Source: JBBSEZ01 sp038239195
Lineage (GTDB): Bacteria; Planctomycetota; Planctomycetia; Gemmatales; Gemmataceae
Assembly (NCBI GenBank): GCA_038239195.1
Contig: JBBSEZ010000047.1
Span: 1-33,452 of the forward strand
Reading direction: 5' to 3'
DNA length: 33,452 bases
In this document: positions 20,697 through 29,435 of the stretch, piece after piece
Layout: every line of letters begins with the position of its first letter
Numbering within the stretch: position 1 is the stretch's first letter
Program-made: the position numbers and the translations under genes
Notes under the pieces: model-generated
Told to the model about the DNA's origin: nothing
Database searches by the model: none
Seen by the model: only the letters and a program-made list of their open reading frames with translations

Positions 20697-20916
20697 CTTC
20701 GTCTCCCTTGCTGCCTCGGCCCACGCGGGGCCAGTATGGTCCCACTGTCATAAACCGGGCCCTTCGAGTGGTTCTTTTGTTCGGCCCCTCGTTCCCGGTC
20801 TGCCTCTCATACGGGCGCGCCGCGGCAACGTGACGGGCGCGGCAAGTTTTTTCTCGCGAGTTGGCTCGCCGGTCGCGACGATGGTTGGGAGCATACGGTC
20901 GCGCAGGAGGCAAAGC

Positions 20917-21612
20917 ATGTCCGAAGGCCTTGTCGTCTCTCCCACCCGGGCCCCCAACCAGTTCCGCACCGAGGACGGCCGAATCGTCGCGCCCCCAGAT
21001 GGCTGGGCGCTGCTCCCGCCCGGCGATGCCGGCCTGACGCGCCGCGTCAAGGCCGCCGGCCCTTCCTGGACCGTGGTCGAGAAGCGGGGCCGCAAGAAGT
21101 TCTCGCACGGCATCTGGGCGCCGGCCGGAAACATCGACGCGGCGCGCCTCGCCCTCGAGCAAGAGCGCGCCACCCCGACCTACGCGCGCCGGCGCGCCGC
21201 CGACGCCAAACGACGCGAGACCGCCCAGGGCGCCTACGTGGACGAGTTCGCCGCGACCGTGCGCGACTTCCTTCGCTTTGCCCCCGCGCACGCGGCGCTC
21301 GAAGCGCGCCTCGCCGAGGCCGTCACGGTCCACGCCACGCCCGTCGGCAGCGGCACCGTGGCCCGCACCAAGCGCATCGGCGTGGAGCGGCGCGCCGAGG
21401 CGGCGGTCATCGCCTGGCTGCGCCATCAGACGACGGCGTACGACAACCTGAAGGTCGCGCGCGTCAAGGGCGAGCGCCGCCGCGTGCGCCAGGAATTGGC
21501 GAGAACGTCGCGCGCCCTCCTCGACGCCCATCGCGCGGACCGGCCCCACGCCGTCGAGGCGTGTCCCCTGTGCAAGGCGCTGCCGGCGCCGTCGGCGGAG
21601 GCGGCCGGGTGA
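20917..21612 (+). CDS. DUF2293 domain protein
   Basis: A 231-aa soluble, basic protein. The N-terminal part contains VVEKRGRKKFSHGIWAP (51-67), a metal-free module that often precedes DUF2293. The C-terminal part (about 108-205) is the DUF2293 core, with VGSGTVARTKRI, AVIAWLRHQTTAYDNL and RRRVRQELARTSRALLDAHR. The family has no established function. A final CPLCK motif could bind metal, but only one CxxC pair is present. The ATG at 20917 is chosen because GCAGGAGG lies at ideal spacing; the frame is open further upstream without such support. Confidence 0.87.
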   Translation: MSEGLVVSPTRAPNQFRTEDGRIVAPPDGWALLPPGDAGLTRRVKAAGPSWTVVEKRGRKKFSHGIWAPAGNIDAARLALEQERATPTYARRRAADAKRRETAQGAYVDEFAATVRDFLRFAPAHAALEARLAEAVTVHATPVGSGTVARTKRIGVERRAEAAVIAWLRHQTTAYDNLKVARVKGERRRVRQELARTSRALLDAHRADRPHAVEACPLCKALPAPSAEAAG

Positions 21613-21625
21613 GGGGCCGACCTCG

Positions 21626-22609
21626 TCAGCGAACCGACGTTGCCCCCGGGCCTGGCGCGATCGCCTCCTCCGCGTTCTCCGCCACCGCCCCCGGCTCGGC
21701 GATCGGCAACACCGCCCGTCGCTTCCGCTGCGCCAGCACCGATTCGACCGAAACGAGGACCAGCGCCGCCCAGATGCAGCCGAAGCCAATCTGCTGCGCC
21801 GGTCGCCATTTCTCTTCCATCACCAGCACCGCCAGCAAGAACTGACAGCTCGGCGCCAGATACTGGAGAAAGCCGAGCGTCGAAAGAGGCAACCGCCGCG
21901 CCGCCTGGCCGAAGCAGATGAGCGGGACGGCCGTCACCGCCCCGCTCAACACGACCAGGACGTCGATCTGCCAGCCGAGCCGCCCAAAGGCGTTCTCGCC
22001 CCAGACCGACCAGCCGGCCAGGAAGGTCAGGGCCACCGGCAGCAAGAACAGCGTCTCGATGGTCAGCCCGACAACGCCGTCCACCGGAGCGACCTTGCGC
22101 ACCATCCCGTAGAGGCCGAAGGAGAAGGCAAGGGAGAGGGCGATCCACGGCACCTCGCCGAGCGCGACGATCATGTAGGCGAGGCCGCCAGCGGCGAGGG
22201 CGAGCCCGGCCCACTGCCAGGGACGCAAGCGCTCGCGGAAGAAGGCGACGCCGAGGACGATGCTGAACAGCGGGTTGATGAAGTAGCCGAGACTGTTCTG
22301 GATGTTCTGGTCGCTCCAGACGCCGTAGATGAACGCGAACCAGTTGACGGCGATGAGGATGGTGCTCGCCAGCAGGAGCCAGCGCGTGCGCGCCGACCGA
22401 AGCCCGGCCCGCAGTTCGCCCCAGCGGCCGAGGAACGTGAGCAGGGCGAAGAGGAGGAGCACGCTCCAGACGACGCGCTGGGCGAGCAGCTCGACGGGTT
22501 GAACGCCCTTGACGGCGACGAAGTAGAGCGGCAACACGCCCCACAGCCCGTAGGCGGCCAGACCGTATAGCAATCCGCTCCGCGAGCCCGTCTGCTGCAT
22601 CTCGCTCAC
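21626..22609 (-). CDS. rarD: RarD family EamA-type transporter
   Basis: A 327-aa inner-membrane protein with about ten transmembrane helices. RarD-type features are LAAYGLWGVLPLYF near the N-terminus, ELLAQRVVWS, NWFAFIYGVWSDQNIQNSLGYFINPL split over helices 3 and 4, and LSTLGFLQYLAPSCQFLLAV in the second half. The family belongs to drug/metabolite transporters; the substrate is not established. The GTG start at 22607-22609 is supported by GGAGG just upstream. A short acidic tail follows the last helix. Confidence 0.92.
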   Translation of the reverse strand: MSEMQQTGSRSGLLYGLAAYGLWGVLPLYFVAVKGVQPVELLAQRVVWSVLLLFALLTFLGRWGELRAGLRSARTRWLLLASTILIAVNWFAFIYGVWSDQNIQNSLGYFINPLFSIVLGVAFFRERLRPWQWAGLALAAGGLAYMIVALGEVPWIALSLAFSFGLYGMVRKVAPVDGVVGLTIETLFLLPVALTFLAGWSVWGENAFGRLGWQIDVLVVLSGAVTAVPLICFGQAARRLPLSTLGFLQYLAPSCQFLLAVLVMEEKWRPAQQIGFGCIWAALVLVSVESVLAQRKRRAVLPIAEPGAVAENAEEAIAPGPGATSVR

Positions 22610-22703
22610 CTGCCGCCTCCGTCCGCCCCGCTACCCATCCATTTGTAGCGATTGGTCGAGGGCTCGGCAGCAGAGGGCCGCTCGCTCAGCCTTCCCTGGC
22701 CAA

Positions 22704-22749
22704 TGTGGCCCGCGACTCCGTCGCGGTGCCCCCGCCGCTCCGCGGCGGG
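22704..22749. repeat. two-hairpin intergenic repeat, copy 2
   Basis: CCGCGA-CTCCG-TCGCGG (22710-22726) and CCCGCCGC-TCC-GCGGCGGG (22731-22749) repeat the two hairpins of 20002-20051, including the shared GGTGCC spacer. The left end reads TGTGGCCCGC. A TGTAGTCCGCCGCG follows at 22753, so a further partial unit may be present. It lies between rarD and the divergent ABC exporter gene. Confidence 0.65.
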
Positions 22750-22841
22750 CAATGTAGTCCGCCGCGAGCCACGTACCTTTGCCCTGGACGACTGCCCCTA
22801 CAATAACGTCGAGGCCCCTCGCTCCGCCCCGGACCATCGAC

Positions 22842-24719
22842 ATGCCAAAGCGCCACCGCGAACAGGACGAAGACGATCTCCCCAGGGCGAAGATCACGCG
22901 CGCCACCCTCCGCGAGGCGTGGGACCTGGGCCGCTACCTCCTCCCCTACCGCGTCAAGTTCGTCGCTGGCCTCATCGCCCTCGTCCTGGGCAGCCTGATG
23001 GGCCTGGCCTTCCCCTACGTGGCCGGCAACCTCGTCGATGGCGCCCTCCTCCCGCGCGGCGAGGGCCCCGTCCCCCGGCACCTCGACGTCGATTTCATCG
23101 CCGTCTGCTTGCTGGTCGTGCTGGCCTTTCAGGCGGGCTTCGCCTTTTTGCGCTCCACGTGGTTCGCCGAGGTCGGCGAGCGCAGCCTCGCCGACTTGCG
23201 GCGCGACGCCTACGGCCGGCTGGTGCGCTTGCCGATGCCCTTCCACCACCAGCGGCGCGTCGGCGAGTTGTCCAGCCGCATCGCCGCCGACCTGACGCAG
23301 ATCCACAACACGCTGATCGACGCGCTGCCCCACTTCCTGCGGCAGTCCGCCATCCTCGCCGGCGGGGTCGCACTGATCGCCATCACCTCGCTGCGCCTGA
23401 CGGCCGTCATGCTCGCCTCGCTGCCGGCGCTCGTCATCGTGGCGGTGCTGTTCGGCAACCTGATCCGCCGCCAGGCCAAGGAGGCGCAGGACCTCCTGGC
23501 CGACAGCAACGTGATCGTCGAGGAGACCCTGCAAACCATCGCCAGCGTCAAGGCGTTCGGCAACGAGAGCTTTGAAGAGTCGCGCTACCGCGGCTCGCTC
23601 GACCGCTACCTCGCCGTCGTGCTGCGGACAGCCCGGTTCGAGGGAGCGTTCATCTCGTTCATCGTCTTCGCCCTCTTCGGCGCCATCGTGCTGGTCACGT
23701 GGTACGGCGCGAAGCTGGTACTGGCCGGCGAACTCAGCGCCGGCGAGCTGACGCGCTTCATGCTGTACACGCTCTACGTCAGCGGCGCCGTCGGCTCCTT
23801 CGCGGAGCTCTACAGTCAGGTCCAGCGCACCCTCGGCGCCTCGCAGCGCGTGCGCGAGATCCTGCGCGAGCCCATCGAGCCGCCCCAGGGCAGCGCCAAC
23901 GGCCCCCGCTTGCGCGGCGACGTGGTCTTCGAGTCGGTCCGCTTCCGCTACCCCTCGCGGCCGGAGGTGGAGGTGCTGAGGGGCGTGTCGCTCAGTGCGC
24001 GGGCGGGGCAGCGCATCGCGCTCGTCGGCCCAAGCGGCGCCGGCAAGTCCACCCTCGTCAGCCTGCTGCTGCGCTTCTACGAGCCGGAGGCCGGCCGCAT
24101 CCTCATCGACGGCCAGGACGCGAGCAGCTACGACCTGCACGAGCTGCGCGACCAGATGGCCGTGGTGCCACAGGACGTAGTTCTCTTTGGCGGAACGATC
24201 GCCGAGAACATCGGCTATGGGCGCCCGGGCGCATCTCAGGAAGAGATCGAGGCGGCGGCGCGGCAGGCCAACGCCCACGACTTCATCCTCGCGTTTCCCG
24301 AAGGGTATCAAACGCGCGTCGGCGAGCGCGGCGTGCAACTGTCGGGCGGACAGCGCCAGCGCGTGGCGATCGCGCGGGCGATCCTCCGCGACCCCGCCAT
24401 CCTGCTGCTGGACGAGGCGACGAGCTCGCTCGACTCCGAGAGCGAGGGGCTGGTCATGCAGGCGCTGGAGGCGCTGATGCAGGGGCGCACGGCGCTGGTG
24501 ATCGCGCATCGGCTCTCGACGGTGCGCAGCGCCGACCGGATCTACGTGCTCAAGGAGGGGCAAACGGTCGAGGCGGGCACGCACGCGGAGCTGCTGTCGC
24601 GCCCGGATGGCGTGTACCGCAACCTGTCGCAGTTGCAGCTCGAGCCGGCCGGCGAGGCTCGTTCCCCGGAGGACCGCGCATGGCCGGGCGCGCCTCTGCC
24701 CATTCTCCCCACGCCGTGA
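22842..24719 (+). CDS. ABC exporter, fused membrane and ATPase domains
   Basis: A 625-aa half-transporter of the MsbA/ABCB type that would dimerise to export lipid, drug or peptide. An acidic cytoplasmic N-terminus (1-30) precedes six transmembrane helices (about 40-315). The ATPase domain has Walker A GPSGAGKST (396-404), Q-loop near VVPQD (441-445), signature LSGGQRQR (500-507), Walker B ILLLDEATSSLD (520-531) and the H-loop AHRLST (555-560). ATG 22842 is chosen; a frame extension to 22779 reads repeat-derived sequence. The substrate cannot be predicted. It stands alone on the plus strand and is convergent with the next gene. Confidence 0.94.
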   Translation: MPKRHREQDEDDLPRAKITRATLREAWDLGRYLLPYRVKFVAGLIALVLGSLMGLAFPYVAGNLVDGALLPRGEGPVPRHLDVDFIAVCLLVVLAFQAGFAFLRSTWFAEVGERSLADLRRDAYGRLVRLPMPFHHQRRVGELSSRIAADLTQIHNTLIDALPHFLRQSAILAGGVALIAITSLRLTAVMLASLPALVIVAVLFGNLIRRQAKEAQDLLADSNVIVEETLQTIASVKAFGNESFEESRYRGSLDRYLAVVLRTARFEGAFISFIVFALFGAIVLVTWYGAKLVLAGELSAGELTRFMLYTLYVSGAVGSFAELYSQVQRTLGASQRVREILREPIEPPQGSANGPRLRGDVVFESVRFRYPSRPEVEVLRGVSLSARAGQRIALVGPSGAGKSTLVSLLLRFYEPEAGRILIDGQDASSYDLHELRDQMAVVPQDVVLFGGTIAENIGYGRPGASQEEIEAAARQANAHDFILAFPEGYQTRVGERGVQLSGGQRQRVAIARAILRDPAILLLDEATSSLDSESEGLVMQALEALMQGRTALVIAHRLSTVRSADRIYVLKEGQTVEAGTHAELLSRPDGVYRNLSQLQLEPAGEARSPEDRAWPGAPLPILPTP

Positions 24720-24746
24720 GGATGCGAGCCCTTCGTGGACCGGCCG

Positions 24747-25676
24747 CTACGGCGACTTCTTCTTCTCTTCCTTTCTGGGAGGGCCACCCACGTAAAAGGC
24801 TCGCAGCGCCCGATACAGGTCGGTGTAGGCCGCTTCCTCGCCCGGCGTGACGGCGGCGAACTGCAAGCCTTTCTTGTTCACGTGCGCGACCAGTTCGGCG
24901 GCGGTGCGGCCCTTGGCGGCCCAGTCGCCGTTGAAGGCCTTGGCGACGTTGGGGTCTTCGAGCGCCCGGACCGCCTGCTCGAGCCCGTTGAGAAACTTGC
25001 GCGCCTCGATGTACTCCGCGGGCGACCACTTCTCACTGTCGTCGCTGACCTGCTTGTTGAGCGCCTTCAGGGCTGGGCGCAGCTCCCGGATCGTGGCCGG
25101 CTCGATAGGCTTGCCATCCTTGAGTTGCTTCCCCGCGAGCTCGAACTTGCTGGTGAAGCGCTTGCGCGCCTCCTCGAAAGCAGCAGCTTGAAGAGCGGTC
25201 GGCCATTTCAGTTTGCCTCCCCTCTTGAGCATGTCGATCTGGCCCTTGAAGCCGGCACCCGCGAGGTTGATTTTCGCGAGCGTCTTTTCGGCGAGGGGGA
25301 CGTTGGGCCTCGTGTTGAGGGGCTTGCCGGACCGGTTGATGGCACGCAGCAGGTCGTTGAGGGCCTTGCCCGACCGGATCGCCGAGGCGGGTGGGTCTCG
25401 GAGCAGGTCTGCCTCGTCGTTCCACTTCGGCTTGAGATGGGCCGGCGGGAGCTTGCGGGCCTTGACTTCTTTCTTCTCGGGGCCCGCGCTGGCGAGCGGG
25501 GCGCCCGTGGAGATGCGTTGGTCGGCCAAGGCGGCCAGGCCGAGGCCGGCGAACAGCATCGCCGCCGCGACGGGCAGGGCCCAGCGGAACCACGGCCCGC
25601 GATGCGGGACGGGCAACCCGAACAGGATGGTGGCGTTCCTGGTGGACGAGCTGATGATCTCGGCGGAATAGGACAT
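24747..25676 (-). CDS. hypothetical membrane-anchored protein, 309 aa
   Basis: A single transmembrane helix at about 30-52 follows a short cytoplasmic N-terminus. The remaining ~255 residues are basic, helical and rich in Lys/Leu/Ala, with repeated short units (KALNDLLRAINRSGKPLN and similar), and should be extracytoplasmic. The tail is highly charged (PRKEEKKKSP). No family is recognised; it resembles lineage-specific planctomycete envelope proteins in style. GAGGTGAG lies at good distance before ATG 25676. Downstream it converges with the ABC exporter. Confidence 0.75.
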   Translation of the reverse strand: MSYSAEIISSSTRNATILFGLPVPHRGPWFRWALPVAAAMLFAGLGLAALADQRISTGAPLASAGPEKKEVKARKLPPAHLKPKWNDEADLLRDPPASAIRSGKALNDLLRAINRSGKPLNTRPNVPLAEKTLAKINLAGAGFKGQIDMLKRGGKLKWPTALQAAAFEEARKRFTSKFELAGKQLKDGKPIEPATIRELRPALKALNKQVSDDSEKWSPAEYIEARKFLNGLEQAVRALEDPNVAKAFNGDWAAKGRTAAELVAHVNKKGLQFAAVTPGEEAAYTDLYRALRAFYVGGPPRKEEKKKSP

Positions 25677-25821
25677 GGGCTCACCTCAAGAATGGGTGCC
25701 AACGGCGAGCCTCGGCGTGGGTGTCCCAGAGAGCGCCGGGCCCAAGTGCGAAACCCACGGCAAATTATACCGATCCGGTGCGCAGTCCCACAACTCGTCT
25801 TCGGCTTGCGAAAGGCCTACC

Positions 25822-26550
25822 TCACGCCGCGGGCCCTTCCACTTCCACGCGCTGAAACTTCGCCCCACCCCCCAGAAAATGCGCACACTCCTGGGCTTCC
25901 TCCCTGCCGACGAACGTTGCCACAAGCTGCTTCTGTCCGTCCGGGAGAATGCCAACCACGCGGTATCCCTCCGTCCCGCTCCTCCGGGCCGTCTCTCGTC
26001 CTGGGCCCTGCGAGCGGGCGCTCCTTCCTGCCGCCAGGCCCTCCGCGAATTCGGGCGCTACGCCCACCAGCGTCAGGGTGGTGCCGGTGATGCGCACGGC
26101 CCGCGTCATCGTCTGGCGGGCGACGAGCCCAACGGCCACCCAGCCGGTCGCCAACCCCCCGAGGCCTCTCCAGAACCAGGGCGAGAGCCCCTGTCGCAAA
26201 ACAAGGCCCAGCACGAACGCGGCCACCAGAACGAAAAAGCAGCCCCAGTGCAGCAGCGTGCGCCGCCCCCAGTGGTTCCGGTGAGCGGGGCAGACGGGGG
26301 CCTGCATCTCCATCTCCAGGGGCTGTGTCAATCCGCGCAACAGCGCCTGGTAGATGGCGCGTCCGAGAAGGGGGATCAGCCCCACGGGCAACAGCAGCAC
26401 GCCCAGCACCACCGCCAGCAGGGGCCGCCACCAGGGCAACCACCGGAACGTCTTGTGAAGTCGATCCTCGGCCGGCGCCCCGCAGCGGACGCAGAGCCAG
26501 GGGAGCTTGTCGTCCCGCAGTTCTCGCCAGTCTATCGCGACTTTCGCCAT
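25822..26550 (-). CDS. hypothetical multi-pass membrane protein with zinc-ribbon-like N-terminus
   Basis: A 242-aa protein. LCVRCGAPAED (19-29) supplies a CxxC pair, and a later CPAH (about 87-90) could complete a metal site. Hydrophobic helices lie at about 41-63, 100-120 and 126-143. The C-terminal ~90 residues are soluble, with a beta-rich start (VRITGTTLTLVGV) and an end resembling a small regulatory domain (YRVVGILPDGQKQLVATF). Proteins starting with a short zinc ribbon followed by helices are common in planctomycetes and unassigned. A candidate promoter lies about 50 bases upstream. Confidence 0.75.
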   Translation of the reverse strand: MAKVAIDWRELRDDKLPWLCVRCGAPAEDRLHKTFRWLPWWRPLLAVVLGVLLLPVGLIPLLGRAIYQALLRGLTQPLEMEMQAPVCPAHRNHWGRRTLLHWGCFFVLVAAFVLGLVLRQGLSPWFWRGLGGLATGWVAVGLVARQTMTRAVRITGTTLTLVGVAPEFAEGLAAGRSARSQGPGRETARRSGTEGYRVVGILPDGQKQLVATFVGREEAQECAHFLGGGAKFQRVEVEGPAA

Positions 26551-26601
26551 GCGAATTCACGTTGAAACGACGTTGGCCCTCTCCGATCGCTGCCGGGAGA
26601 G

Positions 26602-26629
26602 AGTGTACGGCAGAGGCGTTGTACGCCAA
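26602..26629 (-). promoter_or_regulatory. candidate sigma-70-type promoter for the 242-aa membrane protein
   Basis: On the minus strand TTGGCG (26629-26624) and TACACT (26607-26602) are separated by 16 bases, each matching four of six consensus positions. They lie about 50 bases upstream of the ATG at 26550. This is sequence resemblance only. Confidence 0.3.
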
Positions 26630-26767
26630 GTGAGAGCGCCCCGCCAGTCGCCTGGCTGCGCAGGGGTTGGCGCCCTCTCGGAGCACGCTCTCCGCGCCCT
26701 GCGGCGTTGCCTCGGCGACGCCCGGCCGGCGCGTCAACAGCGGGGAACGGGCAAGCGGTCTGCGCCG

Positions 26768-27529
26768 TCAGGAAGGCGAGGCTTCGTCCTCGAGGTGCTC
26801 CAGTTCGAGCAACTCTTCGGGGCTTGCCTGGCCCCGGCGCGCTTTGCGGATCAGCTCCAGAGCGCGAGCCAGGCGATGCTCCGCCTCGTCCGCGCGTCCC
26901 TGGGCCTTCTCGACCTGCTCCTGCGCGGCGAGCCGCCCCTGCCGCTCGCGCACCCGCTCGGCCTGCAACTCCTCGAAAGAGAGGAAGCGCTCGCCGCCAG
27001 GGGAATAGACGACCATCTCCGGGCCCGAAAGGTCGAAGCGAATGCCGAGTTGCGGGCTGACGAAGCCGTCGGCCCTCTGGGCGCGAAAGACCTCTCCCGA
27101 GCGCACGAAGACGTGCAGGCGGTTCTTGGACGGGTCGAAGAGATAGTATTCCTGGACGCCGTGCTCTTCGTAGAAGAGGTGCTTGTCGATCATCTCCACG
27201 ACTTCGTTGCCCGGCGAGAGCACCTCGAAGACGACCGTGAGGGGGACGTCGCCTTCCTTCCACTGTTGGTAGGAGCCGCGATGTCCCTTATGCCGGCCGA
27301 ACACGACGAACACGTCCGGCGCGATGCTGGTCTCCGGGTGCCCCCACCGGGGATACCACAGCAGGTTCGCCCCCACGTAGACGTCTGCGCGCGGGTCGAA
27401 CACGGCCGCGAGATTGCCGAACAGCACGACGATCCAGTGCAACTGGAGGGAATTGTCGGCCATCGGCTTGCCGTCGCTTTCGGGGTAGACGACCTCGTCG
27501 AGTACGAGGGGTGGCGAAAGAACACTCAC
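26768..27529 (-). CDS. Uma2 family nuclease-fold protein (DUF820)
   Basis: A 253-aa protein. Residues 1-180 are the Uma2/DUF820 domain, a PD-(D/E)XK nuclease fold abundant in cyanobacteria and planctomycetes. It has HPETSIAPDVFVVFG with Asp72, VVFEVLSPGNEV with Glu102, and a QEYYLFDPSKNRLHVF strand pair. The C-terminal ~60 residues form a coiled coil (AEEQVEKA/ADEAEHRLARAL-like heptads), a frequent addition in this family. The role in the cell is unestablished; many copies per genome are usual. The GTG start (27527-27529) is chosen because AAGGAAGGAG precedes it; the longer frame to 27598 lacks this. Confidence 0.9.
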   Translation of the reverse strand: MSVLSPPLVLDEVVYPESDGKPMADNSLQLHWIVVLFGNLAAVFDPRADVYVGANLLWYPRWGHPETSIAPDVFVVFGRHKGHRGSYQQWKEGDVPLTVVFEVLSPGNEVVEMIDKHLFYEEHGVQEYYLFDPSKNRLHVFVRSGEVFRAQRADGFVSPQLGIRFDLSGPEMVVYSPGGERFLSFEELQAERVRERQGRLAAQEQVEKAQGRADEAEHRLARALELIRKARRGQASPEELLELEHLEDEASPS

Positions 27530-27727
27530 GCGCGTCTCCTTCCTTGACCCGGCGGGGCGAGGCAATGGGCCGGCCCACTCACCTCCGCAACCTACCACCT
27601 TCCCTTTTTCCTTTCAACCGGCAACCGGCCGTCTCCTCGCCCCTCCCGCGGGGAGGCCCTATGCTTGTCCGCAGAGAGTGCGTTGCAGGAAGTCCGACCC
27701 GAAGAGGCCCGTCGCGGAGGAAGATCG

Positions 27728-28735
27728 ATGGCCAACGCGGAACCGCCGGCCCCGCCGGCCAGCCTTGTCATCATGCGGATGCTGACCGGCTACTGGGCGC
27801 CCCAGTGCCTCTACGTCGCCGCGCGCCTCGGGCTGGCCGACCTCGTCAAGGACGGCCCGCGCGCTCCCGCCGACCTGGCCCGCGAAACGAACGCGCACGC
27901 CCCGTCGCTCTACCGGCTACTGCGCGGCCTGGCCAGTCTGGGCGTCTTCGCCGAGGACGAGCAGGGGCGCTTCGGCATGACTCCCCTGGCCGAGTGCTTG
28001 CGCAGCGACCTGCCCGGCTCGCAGCACGCGCTGGCCCTGATGAACGGCGAGGAGCACTACCGCGCCTGGGGCGAACTGCTCCACAGCGTCCGCACCGGCG
28101 AGACGGCCTTCGAGCACCTGTACGGCAAGCCAATCTTCGACTACCTGCCCGAACACCCCGAGGCGGCCCGCACCTTCGATGCCGCGATGGTGGGGGTGCA
28201 TGGGACGGAGACGGCCGCCACGTTCGACGCCTACGACCTCGGCGGGCTTGGGACGCTGGTGGACGTCGGCGGCGGCAACGGCAGCGTGCTGAGGGCGGCG
28301 CTGGAGCGCCACCCCAAACTGCGCGGCGTGCTCTACGACCGGGCCGACGTGGTGGAGCGGGCCCGGCCGAACTTGCCCGAGCGCTGCACGACGGTGGCGG
28401 GCAATTTCTTCGAGTCGGTGCCGGCAGGCGGCGACGCTTACCTCATGCGCCACATCCTCCACGACTGGGACGACGAGAAGTCGCTGACCATCCTGAAGAA
28501 CTGCCGCAAGGCGATGGGGGCGAGCGCGAAATTGCTCGTGGTCGAGGGCGTGGTGCCGGCCGGCAACGGGCCGTCGTTCACCAAGTTGCTCGACCTCACG
28601 ATGCTGGTGATCCCCGGCGGGATGGAGCGCACGGAGAAGGAGTATCGCGAGCTGTATGCGCGGGCGGGCTTCCGGCTCGAGCGCATCGTGCCGACGAGGA
28701 GCGAGGTGAGCGTGATCGAGGGGGCGCCGGTATGA
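27728..28735 (+). CDS. SAM-dependent O-methyltransferase (hydroxyindole O-methyltransferase type)
   Basis: A 335-aa methyltransferase of the acetylserotonin/small-molecule O-methyltransferase family. The N-terminal helical dimerisation domain (10-100) contains a winged-helix pattern (SLYRLLRGLASLGVF). The SAM-binding motif is LVDVGGGNGSVL (177-188). RHILHDWDDE (241-250) includes His245, the usual catalytic base, and KLLVVEGVVP is motif-like strand 5. It would transfer methyl groups to a hydroxyl on an aromatic or polyketide-like acceptor, which is not predictable. GGAGGAAG at ideal spacing supports ATG 27728. The DUF2721 gene follows after 34 bases in the same direction. No biosynthetic cluster surrounds it. 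Confidence 0.9.
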   Translation: MANAEPPAPPASLVIMRMLTGYWAPQCLYVAARLGLADLVKDGPRAPADLARETNAHAPSLYRLLRGLASLGVFAEDEQGRFGMTPLAECLRSDLPGSQHALALMNGEEHYRAWGELLHSVRTGETAFEHLYGKPIFDYLPEHPEAARTFDAAMVGVHGTETAATFDAYDLGGLGTLVDVGGGNGSVLRAALERHPKLRGVLYDRADVVERARPNLPERCTTVAGNFFESVPAGGDAYLMRHILHDWDDEKSLTILKNCRKAMGASAKLLVVEGVVPAGNGPSFTKLLDLTMLVIPGGMERTEKEYRELYARAGFRLERIVPTRSEVSVIEGAPV

Positions 28736-28769
28736 GGCCGAGGCGCCAGCTCAACGAGAGGGCACAGGC

Positions 28770-29306
28770 ATGGACGGGCTCCGCGGCAACCCGCTGGCGG
28801 TGTTGACCTTCATCGTCGCGCCGGCGGTGCTGACCAACGCGGCGTCGATCATGGGCATGCAGACGGCCAACCGCTTCGCGCGGGCCGTCGATCGCGCGCG
28901 GGCCCTGTCGGCGCTGCTCGAGGGCAAGGAGGAAGTGAGCGACCCGGAGCTCGACCTGCGCCGGCGGCAACTGGAGTACGCCGAACGGCGGGAGATCATC
29001 CTGGTACAGACGCTGACCGCCTTTTACCTGGCGGTCGGCGCCTTCGCGGCCGCCAGCCTGTCCTCGCTCCTGGGGGCCATCTTCGCCGTCGTCGAGCAGG
29101 AGGCGCTGCGGCACGTCGCCCTTGGGCTGGCGCTGGCCAGCGGCGCGCTCGGCGTCGGTGGACTGCTCGCAGGCTCGGGGCTGGTCGTCTGGGAGACGCG
29201 CCAGTCGCTGGCCATTTTGCGCGAGGAGGCCAACTTCGCGCGGGAGCGCCGCAAGAAGCCGGGATTGCCCGACGCAAACGCTGGCAGCGAGACGGTGGGG
29301 CAGTAG
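28770..29306 (+). CDS. DUF2721 family membrane protein
   Basis: A 178-aa protein with three hydrophobic segments (about 8-28, 72-98, 112-138). DUF2721 features are the N-terminal PAVLTNAASIMGMQTANRF segment followed by a basic helix, and LRRRQLEYAERREIILVQ leading into the central membrane helix. The function is unassigned; the C-terminus is cytoplasmic and charged. GAGAGG lies before ATG 28770. It is probably co-transcribed with the methyltransferase gene. Confidence 0.87.
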   Translation: MDGLRGNPLAVLTFIVAPAVLTNAASIMGMQTANRFARAVDRARALSALLEGKEEVSDPELDLRRRQLEYAERREIILVQTLTAFYLAVGAFAAASLSSLLGAIFAVVEQEALRHVALGLALASGALGVGGLLAGSGLVVWETRQSLAILREEANFARERRKKPGLPDANAGSETVGQ

Positions 29307-29435
29307 TGCTTCACGCAGGCCGGCACCCATCAGCCTCTGAGCGAGCCCACTCATGCTGCCCAAGCACCGCTGAAGCGCCCTCGAAGCCCAAAGGGCAGAT
29401 GTTCGAGCCTCGTCGGCATCCGCGGCCACACCGTC

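Noticed and set aside
22686..24584. Minus-strand open frame opposite the ABC exporter
   Set aside because: It is antisense to conserved Walker and signature motifs and its own product has no recognisable domains.
27728..29306. Secondary-metabolite cluster around the O-methyltransferase
   Set aside because: The neighbours are DUF2721, Uma2 and DUF4058 genes; no synthase, halogenase or dedicated exporter is adjacent.
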